Of a stretch of DNA of 64,000 nt, positions 1-8,940 are shown piece after piece. Under the pieces are notes generated by a model that saw only the letters and a list, made by a program, of their open reading frames with translations, searched no databases and was not told where the DNA came from. Origin of the DNA: Ignavibacteriota bacterium (GTDB lineage Bacteria > Bacteroidota > Ignavibacteria > SZUA-365); NCBI GenBank assembly GCA_016218045.1, contig JACRFB010000040.1, forward strand, positions 62,001-126,000, given 5' to 3'. A program made the translations under genes and the position numbers. How positions within the stretch are numbered: position 1 is the stretch's first letter; every line of letters starts with the position of its first letter.

Positions 1-278
1 ACGAAAACTTCGCGGCTCTCGCCGAGCAGGACCGCACCGTCGTCCTGCATCTCTCCGCCATCCTGCGCATCGCCGACGGCCTCGACCGCCGGCATCGCGC
101 CGTCTTCTCGTCGGTCGTCTGTGAACAGACGCGCGACAGCATGACGTTCCGGCTCCACAGGCATCGCGCGGTCGACTGCTCGCTCGAGGTCTGGGGCGCC
201 GAACGCCGCAAGGACCTCTTCGAACAACTGTACGGACTCCGGACGGTATTCACTCCCGAGCAATCGGAGAAGCCGTGA
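1..278 (+). CDS. Ppx/GppA-type phosphatase, C-terminal fragment (5' end outside window)
   Basis: Open from the window edge in the frame starting at base 3 and ending with TGA at 276-278, so about 91 C-terminal residues are visible. The segment LSAILRIADGLDRRH matches the conserved stretch in the HD-like C-terminal domain of exopolyphosphatase/guanosine pentaphosphatase proteins. It is followed by a small alpha/beta tail (LEVWG, KDLFEQLYGLRTVF) also typical of that family. The family hydrolyses polyphosphate or pppGpp. The catalytic N-terminal half is not in the window, so substrate preference cannot be judged. Confidence 0.75.
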   Translation, partial: ENFAALAEQDRTVVLHLSAILRIADGLDRRHRAVFSSVVCEQTRDSMTFRLHRHRAVDCSLEVWGAERRKDLFEQLYGLRTVFTPEQSEKP

Positions 279-377
279 AACAACCGTCATCCTGTTTCGT
301 TCAATCTCCATGAGCTTATTCACCGGGTACAATTCCCCTCACGAACTCTCACGAGACACCACAACACAGGGTAGACC

Positions 378-1142
378 ATGACACACACACGTACTTCCTC
401 CGGCATACTTCTGGCGCTCGCGCTCGCGGCGATCGTTGCGCTTGCGCAGCCCGCACATCTCCTTGCGCAGGAAGAAGAACGCCCGACGGGCGTGACCGCC
501 GGACTGCACCTGCAGCTCGTTTTCCCGCGCGGCGACTTCGAAAAGAAAGTCGACAACCTCGGCTTCGGCGCCAACATCGATCTGGGGTATTCCTTCCCCG
601 GCCTGCCCGTCACTGTGGGCCTCGAAGGCGGCTACGTCGTGTACGGCAGCAAGACGTACAAGACGCAGTTCAGCGAATTTGTTCCCGTCAGCGTCGAGGT
701 GACTGCCACAAACAGCATCGTGCCTCTGCACCTCTTTTGCCGCCTGCAACCACACTACGGCGACTTCCGGCCCTACGCCGAAGGCCTGCTGGGCATGAAT
801 GTGCTCACCACCTCGTCGAGCGTGCGCAACTTGAATACCGACGAGGAAATCGCGGGCGACACCAAACACTCCGACGTGGCCTTTTCGTACGGTGCGGGCG
901 GCGGCGTGATGGTGCGCGTGTGGAGCGGCACTGCGCCTGATCAGAGCAGCGGCCGCAACCATCCGATGGAGGTGTTTGTCGATGCGCGCGTGCGCTACCT
1001 CTACGGCGGCACCGCCAAGTACTACACCGACAACGCGGTGTACCAGCTCCCCAACGGCGCCGTAAAATTCGACGACTCGAAACTCACCTCGTCAAAGACC
1101 GATTACATCACCGCCATGCTCGGCGTTGTCGTGCGCCTCTAA
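378..1142 (+). CDS. Outer-membrane beta-barrel protein, hypothetical
   Basis: 254 residues. A signal peptide is visible: MTHTRTSSG, then a hydrophobic stretch rich in L and A, ending near AQPAHLLAQ. The mature part alternates polar and aromatic residues in amphipathic strands (GLHLQLVFPRGDF, FGANIDLGYSF, VTVGLEGGYVVYGS, DARVRYLYGG) and ends in VRL, as in small porin-like barrels (OMP_b-brl type). No catalytic motif is seen. A strong bidirectional terminator lies just downstream. It probably inserts in the outer membrane; its ligand or role is unknown. Confidence 0.7.
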   Translation: MTHTRTSSGILLALALAAIVALAQPAHLLAQEEERPTGVTAGLHLQLVFPRGDFEKKVDNLGFGANIDLGYSFPGLPVTVGLEGGYVVYGSKTYKTQFSEFVPVSVEVTATNSIVPLHLFCRLQPHYGDFRPYAEGLLGMNVLTTSSSVRNLNTDEEIAGDTKHSDVAFSYGAGGGVMVRVWSGTAPDQSSGRNHPMEVFVDARVRYLYGGTAKYYTDNAVYQLPNGAVKFDDSKLTSSKTDYITAMLGVVVRL

Positions 1143-1188
1143 CAGCGGGAGAGACACACGCAGCGTTCCGACCACGCTGCTCCCCTCG

Positions 1189-1236
1189 ATACAATTCGCC
1201 CCCCTTGCTGCATACAGAGCAAGGGGGGCGTTGTAT
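1189..1236. terminator. Strong bidirectional hairpin terminator
   Basis: Perfect 13-bp stem (CGCCCCCCTTGCT at 1197-1209 with its complement at 1218-1230). It is extended by flanking ATACAA/TTGTAT arms at 1189-1194 and 1231-1236. It sits between the barrel-protein gene and the convergent lipoprotein gene, so it can serve both strands. Confidence 0.8.
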
Positions 1237-1278
1237 TAACGACGTACAATCACCTCAATTCCGCGAGAAGTATTCCTT

Positions 1279-1320
1279 CTACCCACCTACCATCTACTCT
1301 CTACCAACTACCATCTACCG
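1279..1320. repeat. Intergenic CTACCAACTACCATCTACC repeat (family B)
   Basis: Low-complexity run built from CTACC/CATCTACC words. The same words recur at 38277-38323, 57806-57843 and 60213-60250. The repeat overlaps the 3' end of the minus-strand lipoprotein gene and contributes its TAG stop (CTA at 1315-1317). Confidence 0.75.
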
Positions 1321-2007
1321 CTTCCTCGACCCCGCGTAATCCTCGCGCAACCGTCGGCCGATCACTTCGCCCACGTCGGTCGCAGCCGCAAGCACGGCGT
1401 CCTGAATTTCCTTTTCCGACATGGCAAAGAAGCGCACGGCGTTCAGGACGCTGGCGGCTGTGGCCACACCCGACACCGGAACGGCGCCCGACGGTGTGAA
1501 GGTGATGGTTGAGGTCACGGCCTCGGCCTCATCCCATATCTCCTCGCCCGTGCGGCGGTCGATGAGCATACACAGCGCCTCGACACGCAGGAACACACCC
1601 GTCGCGCGCGACACGACGTCGCATTGGCGCAGCACCGTCTCGACAACAAAGTCGGTGCGCTCGCCGGCCGCATCGACGCCGGTGCCGGAGAGGTAGGTCT
1701 CGACGGTGCGTTGTACACCGCTGTTGATGGCGCTTGCAACACCGATGGGTCGGACGGCATTGTGCAGCTTGCTCTCCGCGCCGCCCGACAGCAGGTCCGA
1801 TCCGATACCCGAGACCAGCGCGCCGACGGTACCGCCGGGTGTCGGATTTTCGATGTCGATACGTACCCGCGAGGCGTCGGACGCGACGACGGGCCGGAAC
1901 ATGAATTCCTTCCCTGCAAAATCGTAGCGCGCGAGTTGGTGTGATGGACCACACGCGGAAAGCAGGGCGAGAGCGGCCAGGGCTGCCAGAGAGAGAAGAC
2001 GAGACAT
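1315..2007 (-). CDS. Lipoprotein of unknown function
   Basis: The start is taken at the ATG at 2007, where MSRLLSLAALAALALLSAC gives a clear type II signal peptide with lipobox LSAC; the open frame runs further upstream without coding character. The product is 230 residues. The mature part has DFAGKEFMF, a region with paired GTGVDAAGERTDFVVE segments and an Arg/Lys-rich tail (RRLREDYAGSRKR). No recognised domain. It is likely anchored to a membrane facing the periplasm. It is divergent from the M1 peptidase gene, with about 180 bp between them. Confidence 0.65.
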   Translation of the reverse strand: MSRLLSLAALAALALLSACGPSHQLARYDFAGKEFMFRPVVASDASRVRIDIENPTPGGTVGALVSGIGSDLLSGGAESKLHNAVRPIGVASAINSGVQRTVETYLSGTGVDAAGERTDFVVETVLRQCDVVSRATGVFLRVEALCMLIDRRTGEEIWDEAEAVTSTITFTPSGAVPVSGVATAASVLNAVRFFAMSEKEIQDAVLAAATDVGEVIGRRLREDYAGSRKR

Positions 2008-2093
2008 AGGTCTGATATTGTTGTGAGAGTGTACGAGAATATGAAAACCTACGGCGTTGCGCGCACTTCTCAAAGCGGTGCGGAATTCCGGCA

Positions 2094-2124
2094 TTGCACA
2101 CACACGGCGCGCGTGCTAGATTGT
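2094..2124 (+). promoter_or_regulatory. Candidate Bacteroidota-type promoter of the M1 peptidase gene
   Basis: TTG at 2094-2096, 20 bases, then TAGATTGT at 2117-2124. This fits the TTG/TAnnTTTG arrangement known for the Bacteroidota primary sigma factor and lies about 60 bases before the start codon. Pattern match only. Confidence 0.35.
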
Positions 2125-2187
2125 GTGCTTGATCGACGCGCGCGGAACCGGATCCGGCTCCGCCTTTCCACGACATACGGAGATATT

Positions 2188-4902
2188 ATGTCACGACACC
2201 GCCATTGCGGCGTTGCGGGCCTGCTTTTCTTCCTGCTCGCCACCGCACTTTCCACAAGCCAGTCGCTCGAGACGCGGGCGCACCGCGAGGCCGAGATGCA
2301 GCGTTACGCCAAACTCACTGCGCGCGAGTCGCATGTGCTCGCGTCGGGAGCGGACTACGACGTAGTCCATTACCGTCTCGAACTCACCATGCCCTCGGCC
2401 GATCCGCAATTCCGCGGCGCGGTGACGATGAAGGCGAACAGCACCATCGACGGACTCGGCACGGTGGTACTCAACGCGGGAGCGGCGCTGGTTATCGATT
2501 CCGTGCTCGACGGCGCGCGCACCATCATGGCCTTTGCGCACGAGGGCGACTCGCTCAAGGTGACAGTCGGAAACCTGGCCCGCGGCGCGGCGTTTGAACT
2601 GCGTATCGTGTATCACACACCGTTTCAGGATAGTCCCGTCGCGCGCGGCCTCGTGAATCACGCGGTGTTCGGAGGGCAGACCCTCGCGATAGGATCGCAG
2701 TCGGAACCGTATGACGCGCGCCACTGGTGGCCGTGCAAGGACGATCCGGCGGACAAGGCCGACTCGGTCGAAGTGGTTGTCACCGTCGACTCGTCCCTCT
2801 TCTGCGTGAGCAACGGCCTGCTGCGCGCCGACACGCGCCACACCGACGGCACGCGCACCTTCCACTGGGTTTCGAAATATCCGATCGCGACCTACCTCGT
2901 CATGATCGCGGCGGCGCGGTACGCGACGTTCGATACCACCTTCACACATGCCGGCATTACGATGCCCGTCACAAACTGGTACTACGGCTTGACCGCTGCG
3001 CAGATGGCGCAGAGTGAAACGGCCATGCTCGACGGACTGCGCGTGTACTCGGATCTCTTCGGGACCTACCCGTTCATACGCGAGAAGTACGGCATGGCCG
3101 AGTATGAGGCCTTCGGCGGCGCGATGGAACATCAGACCGTGTCGTCCATGGGCTTCTACGGCACCGATGTCACGGTGCATGAGCTGTTTCATCAGTGGTT
3201 CGGCGACAAGGTGACCTGCGCCACCTTCGAGCACATCTGGTTGAACGAGGGCTGGGCGACATACGGCGAAGCCCTCTACGCGGAATCGCGCTGGGGTCTC
3301 GCGGGACTGAAGGACATCATGTCCTCCAACACATTCTACGGACCCGGTACGATCTACGTGTACAACGCGCTCGACAAGGGCATGAACCAGATCTTCAACG
3401 GCAATCTTTCATACAACAAGGCCTCGTGGGTCGTGCACATGCTGCGCCACGTCGTGGGCGACAGCGTCTTCTTCCGCGCCACACGCAAATATCTCGGAGG
3501 CGAGGAACGCACGGCCTACCGCAGCGTGACCACCGACGAATTCCGCGGCTACTACGAGCGCGAGAGCGGCATGGATCTGCGTCCCTTCTTCCAGCAGTGG
3601 ATCATGGGCGAGTACTTTCCGACGTACAAGGTGAGCTGGACCTCCGCGCCCTCGGGCGCCGACACGCAGGTGGATCTGCGCATCGAGCAGCTCTACACGC
3701 CGCAGCGGCAGGTGTTCGACATGCCGATCGACATCACCTTCCAGCTCGCGGGCCGCGACACCACCGTCGTTATACGCAACAACACCGCGCTCGCGACATA
3801 CACATTTGTCCTGCCCGAGAAACCCCGCACCGTGCAGCTCGACAAGGACAACTGGATACTGAAGCAGGTTGTCACACCGATCGCGAATCCCACCTTCGAC
3901 AAGGGCATCCTGCTTGTGAACGGCGTGGATTGGGACGTCGAGGCGTACACGACGGAAATCAAAAACGCGTACGCCGATTCCATATTCACCGGCAACAAGC
4001 CCTACACATTCTGGGATCTGTTCCCTGATCCCGACGCGGGGTATCCGGCGAACATGCCCGCGCCCGCCGGCAGCGGCGCGGTGCCCGCAGAACTCATCGG
4101 CAATTACTGCACGGTTGTATGGATAGGAAATGCCTACGGCGGCGACGAGGCCGTGTGGAACAATTCGAACATCTGGGAATACATCAAGGCCGGCGGCAAT
4201 GTGATTCTGGTGACCCGTATGGGCCGTTCGTTTATCTCGACCGATCTGCAGCAGTTCCTTGGTCTGACATGGGTGCAGAGCAACCGTCCGCTGGCGGAAC
4301 TCAAAACAAAGCAGACCTGGCTGGCGAACATGCGTGTCGTCGGCGACCAGTCGCTTGTGCATCCCTTCCAGTCGGTGCTCACCCGTCCCGAGAACGAACT
4401 CCTGTACGTCGACACGCAGGCGAATCCCTCGGCCGAGCTTGGGCAGGGCGTACTGGCCAAGCCGCAGACCATCGCGGGCGCACCCACGGGATACATGGCC
4501 TTCCTCAGCATGCGCCCCTACCGCGTTGTGCCCGAAGACATGAAGCCCACGATGCAGGCGCTGCTCGACCGGCTGCCCTGTATTCCGCGGTCGACAGGCG
4601 TGACGGAGCCGCTGGCGCCGGACGCGCCGGAGATCGTTTCCACGTTCCCGAATCCGATACACGCCGCGCACACATCGCTGATCACGATCAACTACCGCAC
4701 GGGCGCCACCACGGCGCGGTACGCGACGCTGCGGCTGTATGACGCGCTCGGACGCGAGGTGCGCACACTCGAAAACGGCGAGGTAGGACCGGGCCTGCAC
4801 GCCGCGGTCGTCGATGCGTCGACGCTGCCCGCGGGCGTCTACATCTGCACCATCGAATCGGGCGGCATCGAGGCGGCGCGTACGCTGCACGTCCTGCGTT
4901 AA
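2188..4902 (+). CDS. Secreted M1 family aminopeptidase with T9SS sorting domain
   Basis: 904 residues from the ATG at 2188, chosen because it begins a signal peptide (GVAGLLFFLLATALSTSQS). M1 hallmarks are present: the exopeptidase motif as GAMEH near residue 311, the zinc motif HELFH near 331-335, and the third ligand in WLNEGWATYGEALY about 18 residues later. N-terminal beta-sandwich and C-terminal regions follow the family order. From about residue 813 a C-terminal T9SS (Por secretion) domain is visible: FPNPI, LRLYDALGREVRTL, LPAGVYICTIESG, ending HVLR. It likely cleaves N-terminal residues from peptides outside the cell or at its surface. GAMEH differs from the more usual GAMEN and is seen in some secreted members. 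Confidence 0.92.
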   Translation: MSRHRHCGVAGLLFFLLATALSTSQSLETRAHREAEMQRYAKLTARESHVLASGADYDVVHYRLELTMPSADPQFRGAVTMKANSTIDGLGTVVLNAGAALVIDSVLDGARTIMAFAHEGDSLKVTVGNLARGAAFELRIVYHTPFQDSPVARGLVNHAVFGGQTLAIGSQSEPYDARHWWPCKDDPADKADSVEVVVTVDSSLFCVSNGLLRADTRHTDGTRTFHWVSKYPIATYLVMIAAARYATFDTTFTHAGITMPVTNWYYGLTAAQMAQSETAMLDGLRVYSDLFGTYPFIREKYGMAEYEAFGGAMEHQTVSSMGFYGTDVTVHELFHQWFGDKVTCATFEHIWLNEGWATYGEALYAESRWGLAGLKDIMSSNTFYGPGTIYVYNALDKGMNQIFNGNLSYNKASWVVHMLRHVVGDSVFFRATRKYLGGEERTAYRSVTTDEFRGYYERESGMDLRPFFQQWIMGEYFPTYKVSWTSAPSGADTQVDLRIEQLYTPQRQVFDMPIDITFQLAGRDTTVVIRNNTALATYTFVLPEKPRTVQLDKDNWILKQVVTPIANPTFDKGILLVNGVDWDVEAYTTEIKNAYADSIFTGNKPYTFWDLFPDPDAGYPANMPAPAGSGAVPAELIGNYCTVVWIGNAYGGDEAVWNNSNIWEYIKAGGNVILVTRMGRSFISTDLQQFLGLTWVQSNRPLAELKTKQTWLANMRVVGDQSLVHPFQSVLTRPENELLYVDTQANPSAELGQGVLAKPQTIAGAPTGYMAFLSMRPYRVVPEDMKPTMQALLDRLPCIPRSTGVTEPLAPDAPEIVSTFPNPIHAAHTSLITINYRTGATTARYATLRLYDALGREVRTLENGEVGPGLHAAVVDASTLPAGVYICTIESGGIEAARTLHVLR

Positions 4903-4932
4903 CACGGGCGCTTTCCCGCGCATAAAACGGAG

Positions 4933-4964
4933 AAGGCCGTCCTGAATTCTCAGGACGGCCTTTT
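4933..4964. terminator. Bidirectional terminator between M1 peptidase and greA
   Basis: AAGGCCGTCCTGA at 4933-4945 pairs perfectly with 4950-4962 around a 4-base loop. It is followed by T residues on the plus strand and preceded by A residues, so it can end both convergent transcripts. Confidence 0.85.
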
Positions 4965-4985
4965 GTATTCAGAGGGGGGCGATCG

Positions 4986-5465
4986 TCAGCGCGTGATGTT
5001 GATGATCGTGTATTCGAGCGTGCCGGCCGGGACTGTCACCGTCACATCGTCGCCGAGTTTCTTCTTCAACAGTGCTTTACCGATGGGCGAGGTGACCGAG
5101 ATCTTGTTCACGTCGAAGTCGGCTTCTTCCGGGGAGACAAGTTTGTATGTGACTGTTTCGCCGGATTTGCGATCCTTCAATGTCACATCGGAGAGGATGT
5201 ACACGGCGTCGTTCGGCAGATCCTTCGACTCGATGATGCGCGCGCGCGACAGTGTGGTCTCGAGTTTGCTGATACGGAGTTCGAAAAGCCCCTGCTCTTC
5301 CTTCGCCGCGTCATACTCCGCGTTTTCACTCAAATCGCCGTGCGAGCGCGCCTCGGAAATCTTGTCTGCGATCTCCGCACGACCCTTGGTCTTCATCTCA
5401 TGCAGTTCGCGTTCCAGTTCGCGCATGCGTTCGCGCGTCAGGTACACGGTTCCAGATCCTTCCAC
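4986..5465 (-). CDS. greA: Transcript cleavage factor GreA
   Basis: 159 residues. The GTG at 5465 is preferred because GAGGAG lies 7 bases upstream and the length then matches GreA (about 158). The reading frame continues upstream to a TTG at 5480. The N-terminal coiled coil carries the functional tip (LHEMK...EARSHGDLSENAEYDAAKEEQ, with the acidic D-E pair typical of GreA). The C-terminal FKBP-like domain includes SPIGKALL and the terminal VTVPAGTLEYTI. The protein enters the RNA polymerase secondary channel to rescue backtracked complexes. It has its own promoter and a terminator-like hairpin in the leader. Confidence 0.95.
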   Translation of the reverse strand: MEGSGTVYLTRERMRELERELHEMKTKGRAEIADKISEARSHGDLSENAEYDAAKEEQGLFELRISKLETTLSRARIIESKDLPNDAVYILSDVTLKDRKSGETVTYKLVSPEEADFDVNKISVTSPIGKALLKKKLGDDVTVTVPAGTLEYTIINITR

Positions 5466-5495
5466 GACGTGACTCCTCAATTGGATGGAAACAAT

Positions 5496-5533
5496 AAAAA
5501 AACAGAGCCAGCGTTCCGCCCGGAATACTGGCT
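5496..5533 (-). terminator. Intrinsic terminator in the greA leader (possible attenuator)
   Basis: On the minus strand AGCCAG, TTCCG, CGGAA and CTGGCT form an interrupted stem (5533-5506), followed three bases later by seven T residues (5502-5496). It lies downstream of the predicted greA promoter and upstream of the greA ribosome binding site. Transcripts from that promoter must therefore cross it. It can also end ribBA readthrough. Confidence 0.75.
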
Positions 5534-5541
5534 ATGCTTTC

Positions 5542-5572
5542 CTAATATAGTGAGCGGCCACGCTGAAGTCAA
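5542..5572 (-). promoter_or_regulatory. Candidate greA promoter
   Basis: Minus strand: TTG (5572-5570), 20 bases, TATATTAG (5549-5542). The predicted transcription start falls near 5536, immediately before the hairpin at 5533. Spacing matches other candidate promoters in this window. Confidence 0.45.
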
Positions 5573-5613
5573 GCGCCCCACCCTGTTCTTACATCCTAAC
5601 TCCTAGCTCCTCC

Positions 5614-6825
5614 TCAGTGATCCTTCGAGAGAAGGTGCCCCATCTTCTCGCGCTTCGTGCGGAGATAGAACTCATTGACCTCGTTCGGCATGATCTCGAT
5701 GGGCACTCGCTCGACGATCTCCAGGCCGTAACTCTGCAGTCCGATGAGTTTCTTGGGATTGTTGGTGATGAGCCGCATCTGGTGCACGCCGAGGTCGGCA
5801 AGAATCTGCGCGCCGATGCCGTAATCGCGAAGGTCCTCCTGGAAACCGAGTTCCAGATTGGCCTCGACGGTATCGCGACCGAGATCCTGCAGATTGTAGG
5901 CCATGAGCTTGTTTGCGAGGCCTATGCCCCGGCCTTCCTGGCGCATGTAGAGAATGATGCCGCGCCCCTCGCGCTCGACCATCATCATGGCCGCGTTGAG
6001 CTGGTCCTTGCAGTCGCAGCGCAGTGACCCGAACGTATCACCCGTGATACACTCCGAATGCACACGCACGAGCACCGGACCGGGCTGCGTCATGTCGCCG
6101 CGCACGAGGGCAAGATGTTCCTTGCTATCGAGCACGTTTTCGTAGAGATGGATTTCGAAGTCGCCGTAGCGCGTGGGCAGTTTCGACTGCGCGAGCTTTT
6201 TAATGAGTCGCTCTTTCTGCACGCGGTAGGCGATGAGATCCTGTACGGAGATGATCTTGAGATGGTGCTTGCGCGCGATCGAGAGGAGCTGGGGGAGGCG
6301 CGCCATACTGCCGTCTTCGTTGAGAATCTCGCAGAGAACACCCACGGGCCGGAGGCCGGCCAGCAGGGCGAGATCGACGGCGGCTTCGGTATGACCCGCG
6401 CGGCGCAGCACGCCGCCCGGTATGGCCTTGAGGGGAAAGATGTGCCCCGGGCGCGCCAAATCACGCGGCTTTGTCGCGGGATCCGCGAGCGCGCGGATGG
6501 TGGCCGTGCGGTCGGCCGCCGAGATGCCGGTGCTGGTGTTGTGCACGTAGTCGACGGTCACGGTGAAATTTGTTCCGTGGATCGCCGTGTTGGTGTCGAC
6601 CATCATGTCGAGGCCGAGATCGTGCATGCGTTCTTCGGTGAGCGGCGTGCAGACGAGTCCGCGGCCCTCCGATATCATGAGATTGACGATCTCGGGTGTG
6701 ACGAGTTCGGCGGCGCAGACGAAATCGCCTTCGTTTTCGCGGTCCTCGTCGTCGACGATGATGATGACCTTGCCCGCGCGAATATCGGCGATGGCTTCGT
6801 CGACGCTATGGAAATGGGAGGACAT
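5614..6825 (-). CDS. ribBA: Bifunctional 3,4-dihydroxy-2-butanone-4-phosphate synthase / GTP cyclohydrolase II
   Basis: 403 residues, both domains intact. The N-terminal DHBP synthase (about 1-200) contains [13 protein letters not shown], the acid-rich active-site loop. The C-terminal GTP cyclohydrolase II (about 205-400) has the zinc site [15 protein letters not shown] and the catalytic [13 protein letters not shown]. It supplies both precursors that feed riboflavin biosynthesis from ribulose-5-phosphate and GTP. The start lies 8 bp from the yajC stop, so the two are probably co-transcribed. Confidence 0.97.
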   Translation of the reverse strand: MSSHFHSVDEAIADIRAGKVIIIVDDEDRENEGDFVCAAELVTPEIVNLMISEGRGLVCTPLTEERMHDLGLDMMVDTNTAIHGTNFTVTVDYVHNTSTGISAADRTATIRALADPATKPRDLARPGHIFPLKAIPGGVLRRAGHTEAAVDLALLAGLRPVGVLCEILNEDGSMARLPQLLSIARKHHLKIISVQDLIAYRVQKERLIKKLAQSKLPTRYGDFEIHLYENVLDSKEHLALVRGDMTQPGPVLVRVHSECITGDTFGSLRCDCKDQLNAAMMMVEREGRGIILYMRQEGRGIGLANKLMAYNLQDLGRDTVEANLELGFQEDLRDYGIGAQILADLGVHQMRLITNNPKKLIGLQSYGLEIVERVPIEIMPNEVNEFYLRTKREKMGHLLSKDH

Positions 6826-6832
6826 GTGCTGC

Positions 6833-7156
6833 TTATTCCGACGCTTCCTTGGTGATGCTCGCGATGGCTGCGCGCTCGAACTTGAGTTTGAGGTTGTCGC
6901 CCGCGTCGATCAGCACGGTCTTCTCGTCGACGCTCACGACCTTGCCGTGCATGCCGCCGGTGGTGACGACCTTGTCGCCCTTCTTCACGCTGTCGAGTAG
7001 CTTCTGGCGTTCCTTCGCGCGCTTCTGCTGCGGACGGAGAATCATGAAATAGAAGATGACAAAGATCAGCGCGAAGAAAATGAGGGTGCTGACCATGCTG
7101 TTGCCGCCGCCCCCGCCCTGCTGCGGGGCCATGAGCGCGATAAAAAGTGAATTCAC
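6833..7156 (-). CDS. yajC: Preprotein translocase accessory subunit YajC
   Basis: 107 residues from a GTG at 7156, chosen because AAGGAG sits 6 bases upstream; the frame is open further up. One transmembrane helix ([20 protein letters not shown]) is followed by the family signature [20 protein letters not shown] and [13 protein letters not shown]. It associates with SecDF at the inner membrane. It lies between tgt and ribBA; tgt-yajC adjacency is a widely conserved order. Confidence 0.95.
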   Translation of the reverse strand: MNSLFIALMAPQQGGGGGNSMVSTLIFFALIFVIFYFMILRPQQKRAKERQKLLDSVKKGDKVVTTGGMHGKVVSVDEKTVLIDAGDNLKLKFERAAIASITKEASE

Positions 7157-7184
7157 AAAATGCTCCTTGCTGGTGCGATTCGAA

Positions 7185-8354
7185 TCATGCGGCGTGTGTG
7201 CCGCTCGTGTACCGGGCGATGAATTGCTGCTTCCACCCGGAAAAGACATCTCCCAAAATAGCATTCCGCATGTCGCGCGTCAATTGCAGGTAAAATGCCA
7301 GGTTGTGCTGCGAGGCGAGCTGCATCGCGAGCGTCTCGCGCACATGAAAGAGATGCCGCAGATACGCGCGGCTGAATGTCGCGCAGGCGTAACAGCCGCA
7401 TTGCGCGTCGATGGGGGCCTCGTCGCGCGCGAATCGCTCCTTGTCGATGGGAAGCGGTCCGTCGAAGGTGAACAGCAGACCGTGACGGCCGTCGCGTGTG
7501 GGCATGACACAGTCGAACATGTCCACGCCGCGCGACACGGCCTCGACGATGTTGAGCGGGGTGCCGACGCCCATCAGATAGCGCGGCTTGTGCGCGGGCA
7601 ATGCCGCGGCGGTGTACCCGGTCACCTCGTACATAGTGTCGATGTCCTCGCCCACGGCAAGACCACCGATGGCGTACCCGTCGAAGTCCAACGCGATAAG
7701 TCCTTCCGCATTGCGAAGGCGCAGGTCCTGGAACACATTCCCCTGCACGATGCCAAAAGCCGCCTGCGTGTGTCCGTAGTGAGGGACGGTTTTCCCGAGA
7801 TGTTCGCGGGCCTGCGCGGCCCAGCGAAGCGTCAATTCGGCGCTGCGCGCGGCGTATTCGTATCCGCAGTCCGCGGCGGGACACTCGTCGAGTATCATCA
7901 TGATGTCGGAGCCGATATCGCGCTGAATGTCGATGACACTCTCGGGAGTGAAACGGTGCACCGAGCCGTCGATATGCGAACGGAAGGTGACACCGCTCTG
8001 TTCAATGCGGCGCAATTGCGCAAGACTGTACACCTGATAGCCGCCGCTGTCGGTAAGCATCGCGCCGTTCCATGCCATGAACCGGTGCAATCCCCCGCGC
8101 TCCCGCAGGAAGTCCGCTCCGGGGCGCAGCGCGAGATGGTAGGTGTTCGCCAGGATAATGCGCGCGCCGATGTCGACAAGCTCCCGCTGCTCGACGGCCT
8201 TTACGGTTCCCTGTGTACCCACCGGCATAAACACCGGCGTGGGGATGTCGCCGTGACCGGTGTGTACAATTCCCGCGCGCGCGCCGGTCGTTGCATCACG
8301 ATGCGCGAGAGTAAAAAACGGGGACGCGCTCCCGTGTCTCCCGGGTGCGGACAT
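7185..8354 (-). CDS. tgt: Queuine tRNA-ribosyltransferase
   Basis: 389 residues. It exchanges guanine for the queuosine precursor preQ1 at the wobble position of GUN anticodons. Key features: GTVKAVEQREL in the N-terminal region, MLTDSGGYQVYSL with the catalytic Asp at 102, DECPA, GGLAVGE, and the C-terminal zinc site CGCYACATFSRAYLRHLF...ASQHN. Length is normal for bacterial Tgt. It is 26 bp downstream of the rrf2 gene and 28 bp upstream of yajC, consistent with one transcript. Confidence 0.96.
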   Translation of the reverse strand: MSAPGRHGSASPFFTLAHRDATTGARAGIVHTGHGDIPTPVFMPVGTQGTVKAVEQRELVDIGARIILANTYHLALRPGADFLRERGGLHRFMAWNGAMLTDSGGYQVYSLAQLRRIEQSGVTFRSHIDGSVHRFTPESVIDIQRDIGSDIMMILDECPAADCGYEYAARSAELTLRWAAQAREHLGKTVPHYGHTQAAFGIVQGNVFQDLRLRNAEGLIALDFDGYAIGGLAVGEDIDTMYEVTGYTAAALPAHKPRYLMGVGTPLNIVEAVSRGVDMFDCVMPTRDGRHGLLFTFDGPLPIDKERFARDEAPIDAQCGCYACATFSRAYLRHLFHVRETLAMQLASQHNLAFYLQLTRDMRNAILGDVFSGWKQQFIARYTSGTHAA

Positions 8355-8380
8355 GTGTGAAGGACCCTCGGAAAGAATGG

Positions 8381-8836
8381 TTACTTCTTTCCCGACTTCT
8401 TCTTGTTGAATACGTAGGGCGCGCCCTGCGAGGTCACCTTGCCGATGATGTCGGACAATGTGATGCCCTTCAGGTAATTCGCGAAGCGGTTGTTCGCTTC
8501 GACGAATGAATCGAGGACGACGCAGGTCGACTTCAGGTGGCAGTCCATAATGCCGAGACAGCAGTGGCGCTTGATGACGGGTCCGTCGACAGCTTCAACG
8601 ATGTCGAGAAGGGTAACCGACGCGGGGTCCTTGGCGAGAAGATATCCACCCGTGATTCCGCGCTGTCCCAGAATGATGCGGGCGGTAGAAAGCTGCTGGA
8701 AGATCTTCGCCAGATAGGTGCGGGAGACGTTCTGATACTCCGCGATTTCAGAAATCTGGACGGGCTCGCCCGATTTCTTCGTGACGAGATATACGAGCCC
8801 GTGGACTGCGTATCCTGCGGATTTTGAAATGTGCAT
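8381..8836 (-). CDS. Rrf2 family transcriptional regulator, probable Fe-S type
   Basis: 151 residues. The N-terminal winged helix is typical (SKSAGYAVHGLVYL, EIAEYQNVSRTYLAKIFQQL, GGYLLAKDPASVTLLDIVEAVDG). The mid-region has HCCLGIMDCHLKSTC, which places three spaced cysteines where IscR/NsrR-type members bind an iron-sulfur cluster, with an extra adjacent Cys. The tail is Lys-rich. It is the first gene of a probable operon with tgt, yajC and ribBA and may regulate its own promoter. The sensed signal (Fe-S status, NO or redox) cannot be told from sequence. Confidence 0.88.
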   Translation of the reverse strand: MHISKSAGYAVHGLVYLVTKKSGEPVQISEIAEYQNVSRTYLAKIFQQLSTARIILGQRGITGGYLLAKDPASVTLLDIVEAVDGPVIKRHCCLGIMDCHLKSTCVVLDSFVEANNRFANYLKGITLSDIIGKVTSQGAPYVFNKKKSGKK

Positions 8837-8880
8837 GGTCGTACTGGTATGGTGAGAATAAGAGGCCCATCAATTCAGAG

Positions 8881-8910
8881 TAAAATTATCACAATTTTTT
8901 CGGATTACAA
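8881..8910 (-). promoter_or_regulatory. Candidate promoter of rrf2-tgt-yajC-ribBA
   Basis: Minus strand: TTG (8910-8908), 19 bases, TAATTTTA (8888-8881), 7 of 8 matches to TAnnTTTG with the last base differing. It is in an A+T-rich gap about 45 bases before the rrf2 start. Confidence 0.45.
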
Positions 8911-8940
8911 TATGGTCTGAATTTTTTTTTGCAGACATCG

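Noticed and set aside
3409-4923. 504-codon antisense frame opposite the M1 peptidase
   Set aside because: Shadow of a strongly supported gene and would run through the bidirectional terminator.
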